Assembly: GCF_000685075.1 (NCBI RefSeq)
Contig: NZ_BAYD01000030.1
Location: 1-64,000, forward strand
Source of the DNA: Paraburkholderia oxyphila NBRC 105797
Lineage (GTDB): Bacteria; Pseudomonadota; Gammaproteobacteria; Burkholderiales; Burkholderiaceae
Direction: 5' to 3'
DNA length: 64,000 nt
The first letter of the stretch is position 1. Each line of letters opens with the position of its first letter. Shown in pieces: positions 1 to 8,427 of the stretch. Below the pieces are notes generated by a model. That model made no database searches. It saw only the letters and a list, made by a program, of their open reading frames with translations, and had not been told where the DNA came from. Position numbers and translations under genes: made by a program.

Positions 1-254
1 ATGCACCTTCTACTGCGTACCGCAACTTCTACTACCGACTGCGTACTGCAACTGCCTACTGCATAAAGCAACAACCACTGCAACTTCTACTGCGCACTGC
101 AACTGCCAGCTACAACCGCTTTGCTTACTGCACCTTCAACTGCTCACTACAACCGTTTCAACCGACTGCGTACTGCCACCACCTACTGCGCAAAGCAACA
201 ACCACTGCAACGTCTACTGCGCACAGCCAACTGCAACTTCCACTACCCACTACT
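1..254. repeat. Imperfect 127-bp tandem repeat, two units
   Basis: Two degenerate copies lie head to tail with a period of 127 bp. The string ACCGACTGCGTACTGC occurs at 34 and 161, GCACCTTC at 3 and 130, and AAAGCAACAACCACTGCAAC at 65 and 192. The plus strand is rich in A, C and T with many CTACTGC-like words and little G, quite unlike the coding DNA around it. A short open frame at 121-333 is only a product of this composition. The left unit starts at the window edge, so more copies may lie upstream. Confidence 0.75.
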
Positions 255-329
255 CACAACGACTTCCAACCGCCACAGGCGCGGAGCCGCTCGATGCGAC
301 TTCGCTTCAACCAGCGGCCACTGCGCGGC

Positions 330-659
330 TTAGTGGCCGAAATAGACCGATTGCGACGGGGCCACTTGCTGCGGCTGCAGCACCGGTGCACCCGACTGCG
401 ACGTGCCAACAGCCGGCGCGCCATAACCGCTCGTATCGCCGTTCGCCAGCTTTTCCTGGGTCACGCGAGCCTGTGCGGCCTGAATGTTCTGCGGATAATT
501 CAAATCATCGCCCGACGGGTTGTAACCCGCCTGCTCGAGCTGGACGAGCTCTGCGCGCACCTGGGCGCGGGTCAGGCCTTGCTGGCTCGACTGGGCAAAC
601 GAAACGGCCGGGATAGCGAGTGCTGCGGCCACGATAACTGCGGGGAAGAGCTTCTTCAT
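330..659 (-). CDS. DUF4148 domain-containing secreted protein
   Basis: The product is 109 aa. It has a clear Sec signal peptide (residues 1-22, ending SFAQ) followed by a short helical segment (LTRAQVRAELVQLEQAGYNP) typical of the DUF4148 family, which is very common in Burkholderia, and then a Gly/Gln-rich tail. The start is supported by a strong GGAGGT Shine-Dalgarno seven bases upstream. It is predicted to be periplasmic. The family has no established biochemical role and none is claimed here. The gene stands alone, with a terminator between it and gnd. Confidence 0.85.
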   Translation of the reverse strand: MKKLFPAVIVAAALAIPAVSFAQSSQQGLTRAQVRAELVQLEQAGYNPSGDDLNYPQNIQAAQARVTQEKLANGDTSGYGAPAVGTSQSGAPVLQPQQVAPSQSVYFGH

Positions 660-786
660 GATCCGACCTCCATCTGTTTATGTCCGCTTCGAACTCGGTG
701 TTCGTTAGCGCTTGATGAAAGTCTAGGCGTTAACCCTGACCAGGGAAAACCCTAATTACGCAATAGATCGTTGCAAAACGGGTAAT

Positions 787-820
787 AAAAAAAGGGGAAC
801 TCGGTGGTTCCCCTTTTTAT
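787..820 (-). terminator. Rho-independent terminator of gnd (possibly bidirectional)
   Basis: A 12-bp perfect stem (789-800 with 807-818) has the loop TCGGTG. It is flanked by seven A on the left and five T on the right, so it can act on both strands. It lies about 65 bp past the gnd stop codon, and its longer U tract is on the minus-strand transcript. Confidence 0.85.
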
Positions 821-884
821 TCGAGCTCGACCTGTAACTGCAATGCGGTCGAGCGCCGCAGTAAGCACTAACTTCGTGCGCGTC

Positions 885-2294
885 TTACGACCAGTCAGCG
901 TGGAAGCTGCCCGGCTTGTCGATGCGCTCGAAGGTGTGCGCGCCGAAGAAGTCGCGCTGCGCCTGCACGAGGTTCGCGGGCACGCGCTCCGAGCGATAGC
1001 CATCGAAATACGCGATCGCCGACGAGAATGCCGGCACCGGCACGCCCGCGCTCACCGCCTGGATCACCACTTCGCGCAGCGCGGCCTGATAGTCCGCAGC
1101 GATGTCGCGGAAGTAGGGATCGAGCAGCAGATTGTCGAGCTGTGGGTTCTTTGCATAGGCGTCCGTGATCTTCTGCAGGAAGCGCGCGCGGATGATGCAG
1201 CCCGCGCGGAAGATCTTGGCGATCGTGCCGTACTGGAGATCCCACTTGTACTCGTCCGAGGCCGCGCGCAGCTGCGCGAAGCCCTGCGCGTACGAGATCA
1301 CCTTCGAGAAGTACAGCGCACGGCGCACCGCTTCGATGAACGCCTTGCGATCGCCCGCGAACGGCTTGGCGTCCGGGCCCGCGAGCACCTTGCTTGCCGC
1401 CACGCGCTGCGTCTTGAGCGATGAGAGCACGCGTGCGAACACGGCCTCGGTGATGAGCGGCAGCGGCGCGCCCAGATCGAGCGCGTTCTGGCTCGTCCAC
1501 TTGCCGGTGCCCTTCTGCGCGGCGCGGTCGAGAATCACGTCGACGAGATACTTGCCCGTCTCCTCGTCCTTCTTGGCGAAGATCTTCGAGGTGATCTCGA
1601 TCAGGTAGCTGTCGAGCTCGCCCTGATTCCACTCGGTGTAGACCTGGCCCAGCTCGTCGTTCGAGAGGCCGAGCACCTGCTTGAGCACCGCGTAGCTTTC
1701 GGCGATCAGTTGCATGTCGCCGTACTCGATGCCGTTGTGGACCATCTTCACGTAGTGGCCCGCGCCGTCCGGACCCATGTAGGCGACGCACGGCTCGCCA
1801 TCCGGCGCCTTCGCGGCGATCTCGGTGAGGATCGGCGCAACCAGATCGTAAGCATCGCGCGGGCCGCCCGGCATGATCGAGGGGCCCTTGAGCGCGCCTT
1901 CCTCGCCACCCGAAACGCCCGTGCCGATGAAGTGCAGGCCCGCCTTCGCGAGCTCCTGATTGCGGCGGATGGTGTCGGTGAAGTGCGTGTTGCCCCCGTC
2001 GATCAGGATGTCGCCCTGATCCAGCAGCGGCTTGAGCGCCGCGATGGTGGCATCGGTGGGCTCGCCCGCCTTCACCATCATCAGGATACGGCGCGGCTTC
2101 TCGAGCGACTCGACGAACTCTTCGAGCGTGTACGTCGGCACGAGCTTGCGCTCGGGATACTCAGCGATCAGCTCATCGGTTTTCTCGCGCGTGCGGTTGA
2201 ACACCGACACCGCATGGCCGCGGCTTTCGATGTTGAGCGCGAGATTGCGCCCCATCACGGCCAGACCCACCACGCCGATTGCCTGTTTGCTCAT
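885..2294 (-). CDS. gnd: 6-phosphogluconate dehydrogenase, decarboxylating
   Basis: This cytosolic enzyme converts 6-phosphogluconate to ribulose 5-phosphate plus CO2 with reduction of NAD(P)+ in the pentose phosphate pathway. The product is 469 aa, the usual length. The N-terminal Rossmann fold carries [15 protein letters not shown] (residues 7-21). The substrate loop [15 protein letters not shown] and the catalytic-lysine segment [15 protein letters not shown] are intact, and the end (PGSFHADWS) matches the family tail. The open frame extends 48 codons upstream, but the ATG at 2294 ([11 protein letters not shown]) matches homologues. A terminator follows. Confidence 0.97.
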   Translation of the reverse strand: MSKQAIGVVGLAVMGRNLALNIESRGHAVSVFNRTREKTDELIAEYPERKLVPTYTLEEFVESLEKPRRILMMVKAGEPTDATIAALKPLLDQGDILIDGGNTHFTDTIRRNQELAKAGLHFIGTGVSGGEEGALKGPSIMPGGPRDAYDLVAPILTEIAAKAPDGEPCVAYMGPDGAGHYVKMVHNGIEYGDMQLIAESYAVLKQVLGLSNDELGQVYTEWNQGELDSYLIEITSKIFAKKDEETGKYLVDVILDRAAQKGTGKWTSQNALDLGAPLPLITEAVFARVLSSLKTQRVAASKVLAGPDAKPFAGDRKAFIEAVRRALYFSKVISYAQGFAQLRAASDEYKWDLQYGTIAKIFRAGCIIRARFLQKITDAYAKNPQLDNLLLDPYFRDIAADYQAALREVVIQAVSAGVPVPAFSSAIAYFDGYRSERVPANLVQAQRDFFGAHTFERIDKPGSFHADWS

Positions 2295-2539
2295 GTTGAA
2301 TCTCCACTTCAATCGATTGGGGCAATGCCGCGCGGCTACGCGCGCGGCATCGATCGTGCAAGGATAAGGGAAACGTTCTCGCGGCGTGCCGCAGCGTACA
2401 TTTTGCGCGCACCGGCTTGTGGCGGACCCCGGCGGCAACCGGAGTTCGCCCGCGTGTTCGTTTCCATGCGCGCATTATTGCGCGCTTGCGTCTACTTCCC
2501 TGGTCTCCCCCGCACCTCCTCGAGGGCCGCGATTATCGC

Positions 2540-3178
2540 TTACTCGCCAGCCGCCGCTGGCTGCTTGCGAAAAACCACGCTGAAATTGTTGGCCGGCATC
2601 GGCACGACCGCCTCGCAGACGAAGCCTTCGGCCTGCGCGAGCGCCTCGACTGCTTCCAGATCGCGCACGCCCCACGCCGGGTCGCGCGCGCGCAAATCGG
2701 CGTCGAAGGCCTCATTCGAGGGGGCCGTATGCGCGCCGCCGCGCCGGTACGGACCATAGAGGACCAGTGCACCGCCTGCAGCAATGCGCGCGCCCGCACC
2801 TTTCATCAATGCAACAGCCGCCTCCCAGGGCGCGATGTGAATCATGTTGATGCAGACGATGGCGTCCACGGCGGCCACCGGCCAGGGCTCGCGGCGCACG
2901 TCGAGATCGAGCGGCTCGCGCAGGTTCGCAAAGCCCGTGTGGGCACGCCACGCGGCAATGGACGCGCGGGCGCGCGGGTCGGCATCGCTCGGCTGCCACT
3001 CGATGCCGGGCAGCGCCGCCGCGAAATGCGCGGCGTGCTGGCCCGTGCCGCTCGCGATCTCCAGCACCGTGCCGCGCGCGGGCAGCGCGCCGCGCAGCAC
3101 CTCGAGGATCGGCGCCGCATTGCGCGCGGCGGCGGGCGCCGTGAGGCGGTGGATATCCGGGTCTTGGGGATCGTTCAT
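2540..3178 (-). CDS. DUF938 family SAM-dependent methyltransferase-like protein
   Basis: The product is 212 aa. Motif I of class I methyltransferases is seen as TVLEIASGTGQHAAHFA (about 37-53). An acidic strand end (DADP) and a motif IV-like INMIHIAPWEA segment follow, in the arrangement of the DUF938 family, annotated elsewhere as class I SAM-dependent methyltransferases. The substrate is unknown. It lies 30 bp downstream of the PPOX flavoprotein gene on the same strand and may be co-transcribed with it. Confidence 0.88.
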   Translation of the reverse strand: MNDPQDPDIHRLTAPAAARNAAPILEVLRGALPARGTVLEIASGTGQHAAHFAAALPGIEWQPSDADPRARASIAAWRAHTGFANLREPLDLDVRREPWPVAAVDAIVCINMIHIAPWEAAVALMKGAGARIAAGGALVLYGPYRRGGAHTAPSNEAFDADLRARDPAWGVRDLEAVEALAQAEGFVCEAVVPMPANNFSVVFRKQPAAAGE

Positions 3179-3208
3179 CGTGTCGTGGGTTTGAGTCGCG
3201 TGGATCGG

Positions 3209-3826
3209 TCAGTACAGGCTCTTTTTCATGCGCTCGGCGAGGTCGGCCTCGTAGCGTTCGACGTCGAAGGTCTCGCCGTATTGCTCCGTGTTGACTCGCT
3301 TCAGCATCTCGCCCGCGCTCGGCAGCTGCGAGCGCTCGACGTGGCGCGCCGGGTCCCAGAGGTTCGAGCGCGCGATCGCCTTCGCGCAGTGGAAATACAC
3401 GCTTTGCACCTCGATCAGCAGCACCGAGCGCGGCGGCTTGCCGTCCACGGCGAAGCTCGCGAGCAGTTCGGGATCGAGGCTCACGCGCGCGCGGCCGTTC
3501 ACGCGCAGCGTTTCGCCCACGCCAGGCACCATGAATAGCAGGCCGATTTGCGGCGCGGCCACTACGTTGTGCAGGCTGTCGACGCGGTTGTTGCCGGGAC
3601 GGTCGGGCAACGCGAGCGTGCGCGAGTCGAGGATGCGCACGAAGCCGGGCGCGTCGCCGCGCGGCGAGCAGTCGAGACCTTCGGGGCCACCCGTCGCGAG
3701 CACCACGAACGGCGAAAGCTCGATGAAGCGGCGGTAATCCGCGTTCACGTAATCGATTTCCTTGCGCAGCGAGCGCTCGTTCGGCGCACCGTAGTGCGCT
3801 TCGAGCTCGGCGGTCGTGTTCGGCAT
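3209..3826 (-). CDS. Pyridoxamine 5'-phosphate oxidase-family flavoprotein (MSMEG_1061-like)
   Basis: The product is 205 aa with a split-barrel FMN-binding fold. Family features seen are FVVLATGGPEGLDCSPRGD, the PDRPGNNRVDSLHNV segment, and IGLLFMVPGVGETLRVNGRA. These match the FMN-dependent PPOX flavoproteins of the MSMEG_1061 group. The true substrate is unknown, and it is not the vitamin B6 enzyme PdxH. It is followed closely by the DUF938 gene and preceded by the sirtuin gene, all on the minus strand. Confidence 0.88.
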   Translation of the reverse strand: MPNTTAELEAHYGAPNERSLRKEIDYVNADYRRFIELSPFVVLATGGPEGLDCSPRGDAPGFVRILDSRTLALPDRPGNNRVDSLHNVVAAPQIGLLFMVPGVGETLRVNGRARVSLDPELLASFAVDGKPPRSVLLIEVQSVYFHCAKAIARSNLWDPARHVERSQLPSAGEMLKRVNTEQYGETFDVERYEADLAERMKKSLY

Positions 3827-3939
3827 GGGGTTTTCCTTGGGGTTACGTTAGGGCTTCGTTGTTGGTGCGTTGCGGATTCGTTGGTGCTTCGTGATCGGTG
3901 ACGTGGCGGGTTGCCCGAAATCGCGGCGCTTGCGCTGCC

Positions 3940-4806
3940 TCACGCCGAAAGGCGCGCGGCCAGTGCTTCGAGCGTGGCCGCGCACGGCGCCGCCACTTTG
4001 AGCGCGAGCAGCGGATCGGCGCGCGTCTTGCCGAGGTTGATCGCCGCCACGGGCTTGCCACGCTGCTGCGCCCAGGCGCAGAAGCGGTACCCCGAATACA
4101 CCATCAGCGACGAGCCGACTACCAGCACCGCATCCGCTTCGTCGAGCGCCGTCGAGGCCGCCGCCACGCGCTCGCGTGGCACGTTCTCGCCGAAGAACAC
4201 CACCGACGGCTTGAGCGTGCCGCCGCACGACTCGCAGGCAGGAATCTCGAAGGCCTGCTCGCCGTCGAAGTCGAGGTGCGCGTCGCCATCGGCGGCGGGC
4301 TCGGCGTTCGCGCCCGCGAGCGCAGGGTTGCCCGCTTCGAGACGCGGCTGCAGCGACGCGCGCGTGTATTGCGCGCCGCAGTCGAGGCAGTGCACGTGGC
4401 CGATGCTGCCGTGCAGCTCGATGACATCGGGGCTGCCCGCACGCTGATGCAGACCGTCGACGTTTTGCGTGACGAGCGCTCCTACGCGCTGCGCCGCGCC
4501 GAGCTGCGCGAGCGCGCGATGCGCGCCGTTGGGCTGCGCGAGGCCGACCGTCGGCCAGCCGATCATGCTGCGCGCCCAGTAGCGCCGCCGCGCGCTTTCG
4601 GATCCGAGGAATTCCTGCAGCGTGATGGGCGGCGAGCGCTTCCAGGTGCCGTTTTCGTCGCGGTAGCCGGGAATGCCCGAGTCTGTGCTGATGCCGGCGC
4701 CGGTCAGTAGGAAGAGGCGCGGATGGCGTTCGGCGAATGCGTGCAGCGCGTCGAGCGCGGCAGGGTCGGGTTGGGTGGCGGCGAGGGGCAAGGCGGGATC
4801 GGACAT
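3940..4806 (-). CDS. cobB: NAD-dependent protein deacylase, SIR2 family
   Basis: The product is a 288-aa class II-type sirtuin, which removes acyl groups from protein lysines using NAD+ and releases nicotinamide. It shows the NAD motif GAGISTDSGIPGYRD (36-50), TQNVDGLHQRAG (113-124), the catalytic His in ELHGSIGH (His132), and two zinc pairs (Cys140/Cys143 and Cys191/Cys194). VGSSLMVYSGYRF closes the fold. The frame is open 118 codons further upstream, but that part overlaps the neighbouring gene and shows no homology-like sequence, so the ATG at 4806 (MSDPALPL) is chosen. Confidence 0.93.
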   Translation of the reverse strand: MSDPALPLAATQPDPAALDALHAFAERHPRLFLLTGAGISTDSGIPGYRDENGTWKRSPPITLQEFLGSESARRRYWARSMIGWPTVGLAQPNGAHRALAQLGAAQRVGALVTQNVDGLHQRAGSPDVIELHGSIGHVHCLDCGAQYTRASLQPRLEAGNPALAGANAEPAADGDAHLDFDGEQAFEIPACESCGGTLKPSVVFFGENVPRERVAAASTALDEADAVLVVGSSLMVYSGYRFCAWAQQRGKPVAAINLGKTRADPLLALKVAAPCAATLEALAARLSA

Positions 4807-4892
4807 GACGGGGCGGTGGGGATTCGGGGTACGAAGGTCGTCGATGTTGACGATGGCGGTATTGCTGGCGCGATGGCGCGCAATTTCAGGCG

Positions 4893-5243
4893 CTATCCGG
4901 GTGTTTCGGCGGGGCGCTTCGTGGATGTTCCGGCATGTGCTTTCGCTTTGGTGGATCCGGCGGGTTGACCCGATCCGTGCGTCTTCGTCCTGGCGGCTCC
5001 GCTCGCCGGTGCCTTCGCTGCCGAGGCTTGCTTGTGGCCCTTCTCGTGACCCTGCGCAGCCGCCGCCTGGCGCGCGGCCTCGCGAGTTTCCCAAGCCGTT
5101 AAGGCGGCGCGCCAGCGGTCCACCTCTTCGTCGTAGAGATCGAAGATGCAGGGACTGCAACCGCTCTGGCAGCAGTCTTCGTTACTGGGCCGCTCGGGCG
5201 GCAAGGGACGCGGGTCGTCCTCGGGACGTGGGGGCAAAGACAT
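4893..5243 (-). CDS. Small oxidoreductase-like domain protein
   Basis: The product is 116 aa. Residues 17-50 (ERPSNEDCCQSGCSPCIFDLY..EEVDRW) match the short Cys-rich 'oxidoreductase-like' domain found in bacteria and mitochondrial proteins. Four cysteines sit in a CC-x3-C-x2-C pattern. The rest is a Lys/Ala/Ser-rich, probably disordered tail. The start at 5243 (MSLPPRPEDD) is chosen because the 59 codons upstream in frame are not protein-like. Function is unknown. Confidence 0.8.
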   Translation of the reverse strand: MSLPPRPEDDPRPLPPERPSNEDCCQSGCSPCIFDLYDEEVDRWRAALTAWETREAARQAAAAQGHEKGHKQASAAKAPASGAARTKTHGSGQPAGSTKAKAHAGTSTKRPAETPG

Positions 5244-5759
5244 GGAGGCGCGGACGTTGTGGCGGTTTGGCGCGTTCAGTATACGGGAGCATGAGAACGC
5301 GCGTGCGGTGGCGCGGCGGTGTTGATCTGGCCACACGCGATGCAGTCGCGCCGCTGGCCGGGCGCCACGGGCTTCTGCAGGACCGCGCTCTTCGACTTGT
5401 GTCGAGATGTAGATGCGCACCGAGCCCTTCGAAACGAGTTTGCAGTCCGGCGTTTAGACAAGGACAGCTTTGACCGTCTTCAGGTCCCGCGCGAGAGGTT
5501 TTGGATCCGTCGGATCCCTCACACGCTTTATCGATGCGCTGCGGAACATCGAAGTCTCGCGGCTGAGATATGCGTGTTTTTGGGACGAGAACAGTTACTG
5601 CAATGCTAGATTGCAGGCGCTCTCCGCTCAGGGGCACGAGAGCTCGCAGTTGTGAGATAAAGCGACTCGCCTCTACGTCCGCCGCCCTGAACGGTCTGGA
5701 CAAAGCCGCCCGCTTTTCCCACCGGTCCAACGTATCCGCTGAAAACCCGGTCTACCTGC
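5244..5759. other. Intergenic stretch with no supported gene
   Basis: No frame here looks like a protein on either strand: the open frames are short and overlap each other. The base composition falls toward the right, where the accessory block begins. It should hold the promoters of the divergent 4893-5243 and 5760-7247 genes, but no clear promoter boxes were identified. Confidence 0.5.
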
Positions 5760-7247
5760 ATGAAGATATCTCGCTTGAAACAATCCTGCCTGTGCGTGCT
5801 TGCCACGTTGACTGCCAGCTATTTTGCGAATGCCGCTCTGTTGCCTGGGGACACGGGTACTGCCGCGAAACAGAATGTGCAACGCGCCTTGTTGGGGAGC
5901 GCAGTTGCTCCAGAGTGTCAGAGCGCAAAGGATTTCAAATTCGAGTGCCAAGCCACCGCGCTGGGCCAATACTCGGATGCGCGCCAGTACCTCGACCAAG
6001 CGATAGCGAAGAAAGGCGATGCTGCAGCGGGCATGGTTTCCCGAGGTAACGTTGAGTTTCGGCTTCATGAATACGATAAAGCGGTGAACGATTACACTTC
6101 AGCGCTGGAACTCCGGCCACACGACGCCGGCGTTTTGTCTCAACGTGGGGTCGCGTTCTTCAAACTGCACGACTATGCGCGTGCTTTAGCAGATTTCAAC
6201 GCGGCTCTTGCGATCGACTCAAGTTTGATGGACGCTTTTCTTGGGCGCGGCCTCATCTACTACGACCAGCAAGAGTATGGCAAAGCCGCAGACAATTACG
6301 TGAAGCTAGCCAGCCTGAGGGCCGCCGCGAATCGGGAAGACGCTATCGCGTCTTACAAGACCGCAGCATGGTTATATGGTCAGGTCAACCGCGAGGCAAA
6401 TGCTAGGGCCAGTATTAACGCCGCACTCGCACTTGCACCTGATAGCGCTGCGCTGTACGCGACGCGGGGTCGGCTCGAGCGCGAACAGGGTGATCTGGTC
6501 GCCAGCTTTCATGACTACTCCCGCGCAGTACAACTGGATCCGGACGATGTTGATATACGCGATGGGCGCTCGGCGGTACTGGAACAAATGGGACAGTACG
6601 AGGCCGCGCTCGACGAGATGGACAGGATTCTGCTGACGCCACGTCAGGATCCCGAGTTGTACATCGACCGTGCAAACATCCTGATGGACTTGGGGCGTGA
6701 TGAGCAGGCTCGTGCAGATTTTGAAACGGCGGCGCAACTAAATCCGGACTCCCCTCGCCTTCTGAATCAGCGGATGCGACTATGGTTTTATCTCGGAGAT
6801 TATGGCGCTGCTGCAAGTGATGCAGATCTGTGGCTGGCGACAAAGGGGAAAGTGGATTCCGACAAGAATGTGCAGTACATCCTCTTGTGGCGCCACATTG
6901 TCATGCAACGCCAAGGGGTTGACGACAGGGAATACATGTCGGCTGCGATGGCGCGCCTGTACAACCGTGACGTGTGGCCCTATCCGTTGATGGAGTATTC
7001 GATTGGCCGGCTGGACGAGCGACAAATGAAGCGCGCTGCGTTGTGGGGTGATCCGCAGAAGCAAAATGAGCGCGATTGCGAGGCCGCGGCGTATGTCGGT
7101 GAAAAATACCTGGCACACGATCTACCGGACCAGGCAGCCGAAAATTTTCGCATCGCACTTCAAATCTGCCCATTCGACTTCGTTGAGCGCAAACTTGCCA
7201 CGCACGGGCTGCGACAGATCACTACTGCTACCGAAAAGCATCGGTGA
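5760..7247 (+). CDS. Secreted tetratricopeptide-repeat protein
   Basis: The product is 495 aa. Residues 1-25 form a signal peptide (KISRLKQSCLCVLATLTASYFANA). From about residue 75 there are repeated TPR units such as GNVEFRLHEYDKAVNDYTSALELRPHDA, LSQRGVAFFKLHDYARALADFNAALAIDSS and a further series to about 370. The C-terminal part resembles NlpI-like TPR proteins (LCxAxxYxGE..A..xFxxAL..CP pattern). It is probably a periplasmic scaffold. GC is visibly lower than in flanking core genes, which suggests transfer. The stop codon lies ten bases from the left end of the IS5 element, so the IS did not disrupt it. Confidence 0.8.
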   Translation: MKISRLKQSCLCVLATLTASYFANAALLPGDTGTAAKQNVQRALLGSAVAPECQSAKDFKFECQATALGQYSDARQYLDQAIAKKGDAAAGMVSRGNVEFRLHEYDKAVNDYTSALELRPHDAGVLSQRGVAFFKLHDYARALADFNAALAIDSSLMDAFLGRGLIYYDQQEYGKAADNYVKLASLRAAANREDAIASYKTAAWLYGQVNREANARASINAALALAPDSAALYATRGRLEREQGDLVASFHDYSRAVQLDPDDVDIRDGRSAVLEQMGQYEAALDEMDRILLTPRQDPELYIDRANILMDLGRDEQARADFETAAQLNPDSPRLLNQRMRLWFYLGDYGAAASDADLWLATKGKVDSDKNVQYILLWRHIVMQRQGVDDREYMSAAMARLYNRDVWPYPLMEYSIGRLDERQMKRAALWGDPQKQNERDCEAAAYVGEKYLAHDLPDQAAENFRIALQICPFDFVERKLATHGLRQITTATEKHR

Positions 7248-7295
7248 GCGCCAGTTAGTCCGGCCTGAATAATTCGTTTTGCGCGGCGCTAGCCG

Positions 7296-8354
7296 TCATA
7301 CCTTGAAGACGACAGTGGTCGAGCGGTTGAGCAAAGCCAACAGAACAAGGGCGCAAAAAAGCCGCAGCTTTCTGAGGATCATGCGCAGGTTGTGGCCGGC
7401 ACCACACAGCACAGCGTGAATCGCATCACCGAGCGCGCCTTTGAGCCAGTTTCGATCGAGTTTACCGTCCGTCTTCATGTGGCCAATGGCAGGCTCGATT
7501 GCGCTTCGTCGCCGGATCATTGCGCGCAGCTGGCGCGTGATACCGCGCCGCAATCCCGGGTGATAGATCTTCACTCCCTCGACAGCGACACCCTTGTAAC
7601 CGCGATCCACGATGGCGACTTCAGGCTTCACATCGCTCAGGATCGCCGCCTGCTCCAACGCTTCAGCCAGCGTGTGACCGTCGTATGGGTTACCCGGCAT
7701 CGAGCGGGCGCCAACCACAAGCCCTTCCTTGTGGGTCGTCGTGATCGACACTTTCACACCGAATTCGTAGGGTGTGCGAGCCTTGCCTTTCGCCAAACAT
7801 TCGACTTCTGGCGCATACAGTGCGTACAGCTTGTTTTTGTCCTTCTGCTTTTGCGACAGGATCCGCTTCGTGCGACCGATCAACTCCTGCAGCGCGATGC
7901 GCTCAGTGTTGGCGACTGAATCAAGCTGGCGCTCCACATCACGCATCACCCGCCCGACGCGCGAGCGCAACGTGCGAAGCGCCTTTTTCATGCGCTTGTA
8001 CTGCTTCGCATGCGCGTAGCGGCCAATTTGACGCGCCAGGTGCGGCGCCTCGCGATTGTAATTCTGCCGCAGCTTCAATCCGTGCCGTGCCGCGGCCTTC
8101 ACCAGATGTTCGCGACACCGCTCAAGCAGGCGCGAATCGGTTGGATGGGCGATCGCCTTTTGCATGACCGTCGTGTCAACGATTACGCGTTTTGCACTTG
8201 AGGCCTTGATCACGCCGGCGCGCTTCGCCGCTTCGATCGTCTCGGCCAGCAGTTCTTCTACTCCGGCTTCGCCCAGACGCTTGCGCCAGCAGGTCAGGCT
8301 CGACGGATCAATCGGCGGCTCAGTCTGCAAAAATGTTTCGCCAGTGAAGACCTG
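7296..8354 (-). pseudogene. IS5-family transposase, 3' exon (split by group II intron)
   Basis: These 352 codons plus stop encode the catalytic part of a DDE transposase. The first Asp is in RVIVDTTVMQKAIAHPTD, the second in EVAIVDRGYKG, and the Glu in RRRSAIEPAIGHMKTDG. The exon begins at CAG (QVFTGETFLQTEPPIDPSSLTCWRKRLG) directly after the intron 3' end. Continuing the frame upstream reads into intron domains V and VI, so an ORF call starting at 8471 carries 39 false residues. Joined to 10269-10532, the frame is restored to 440 aa. As DNA the gene is interrupted; as spliced RNA it could be functional. Confidence 0.88.
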
Positions 8355-8427
8355 ATTGCGGTAGGAATACCAGTTACCCGATACCCCCCGCTTAGATCCG
8401 AACGTGCCCAATTCAGGCATTCGGCTC
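8355..8427 (-). ncRNA. Group II intron domains V and VI
   Basis: Domain V is the 34-nt hairpin from 8427 to 8394, starting GAGCCGAATGCC and ending CGTTCGGATCT. Domain VI follows as a stem beginning GCGGGGGG and closing CCTACCGC, with an A bulged eight nucleotides from the 3' end (the lariat branch point). The intron ends in AAT, satisfying the AY rule. These details fix the 3' splice site at 8355/8354. Confidence 0.85.

Noticed and set aside
1-254. CRISPR array
   Set aside because: The period is 127 bp with diffuse divergence and no short identical repeats separated by unique spacers.
5182-5730. 182-codon minus-strand frame in the gap before the TPR gene
   Set aside because: No domain, mixed composition, overlaps the oxidoreductase-like gene and lacks a ribosome site.
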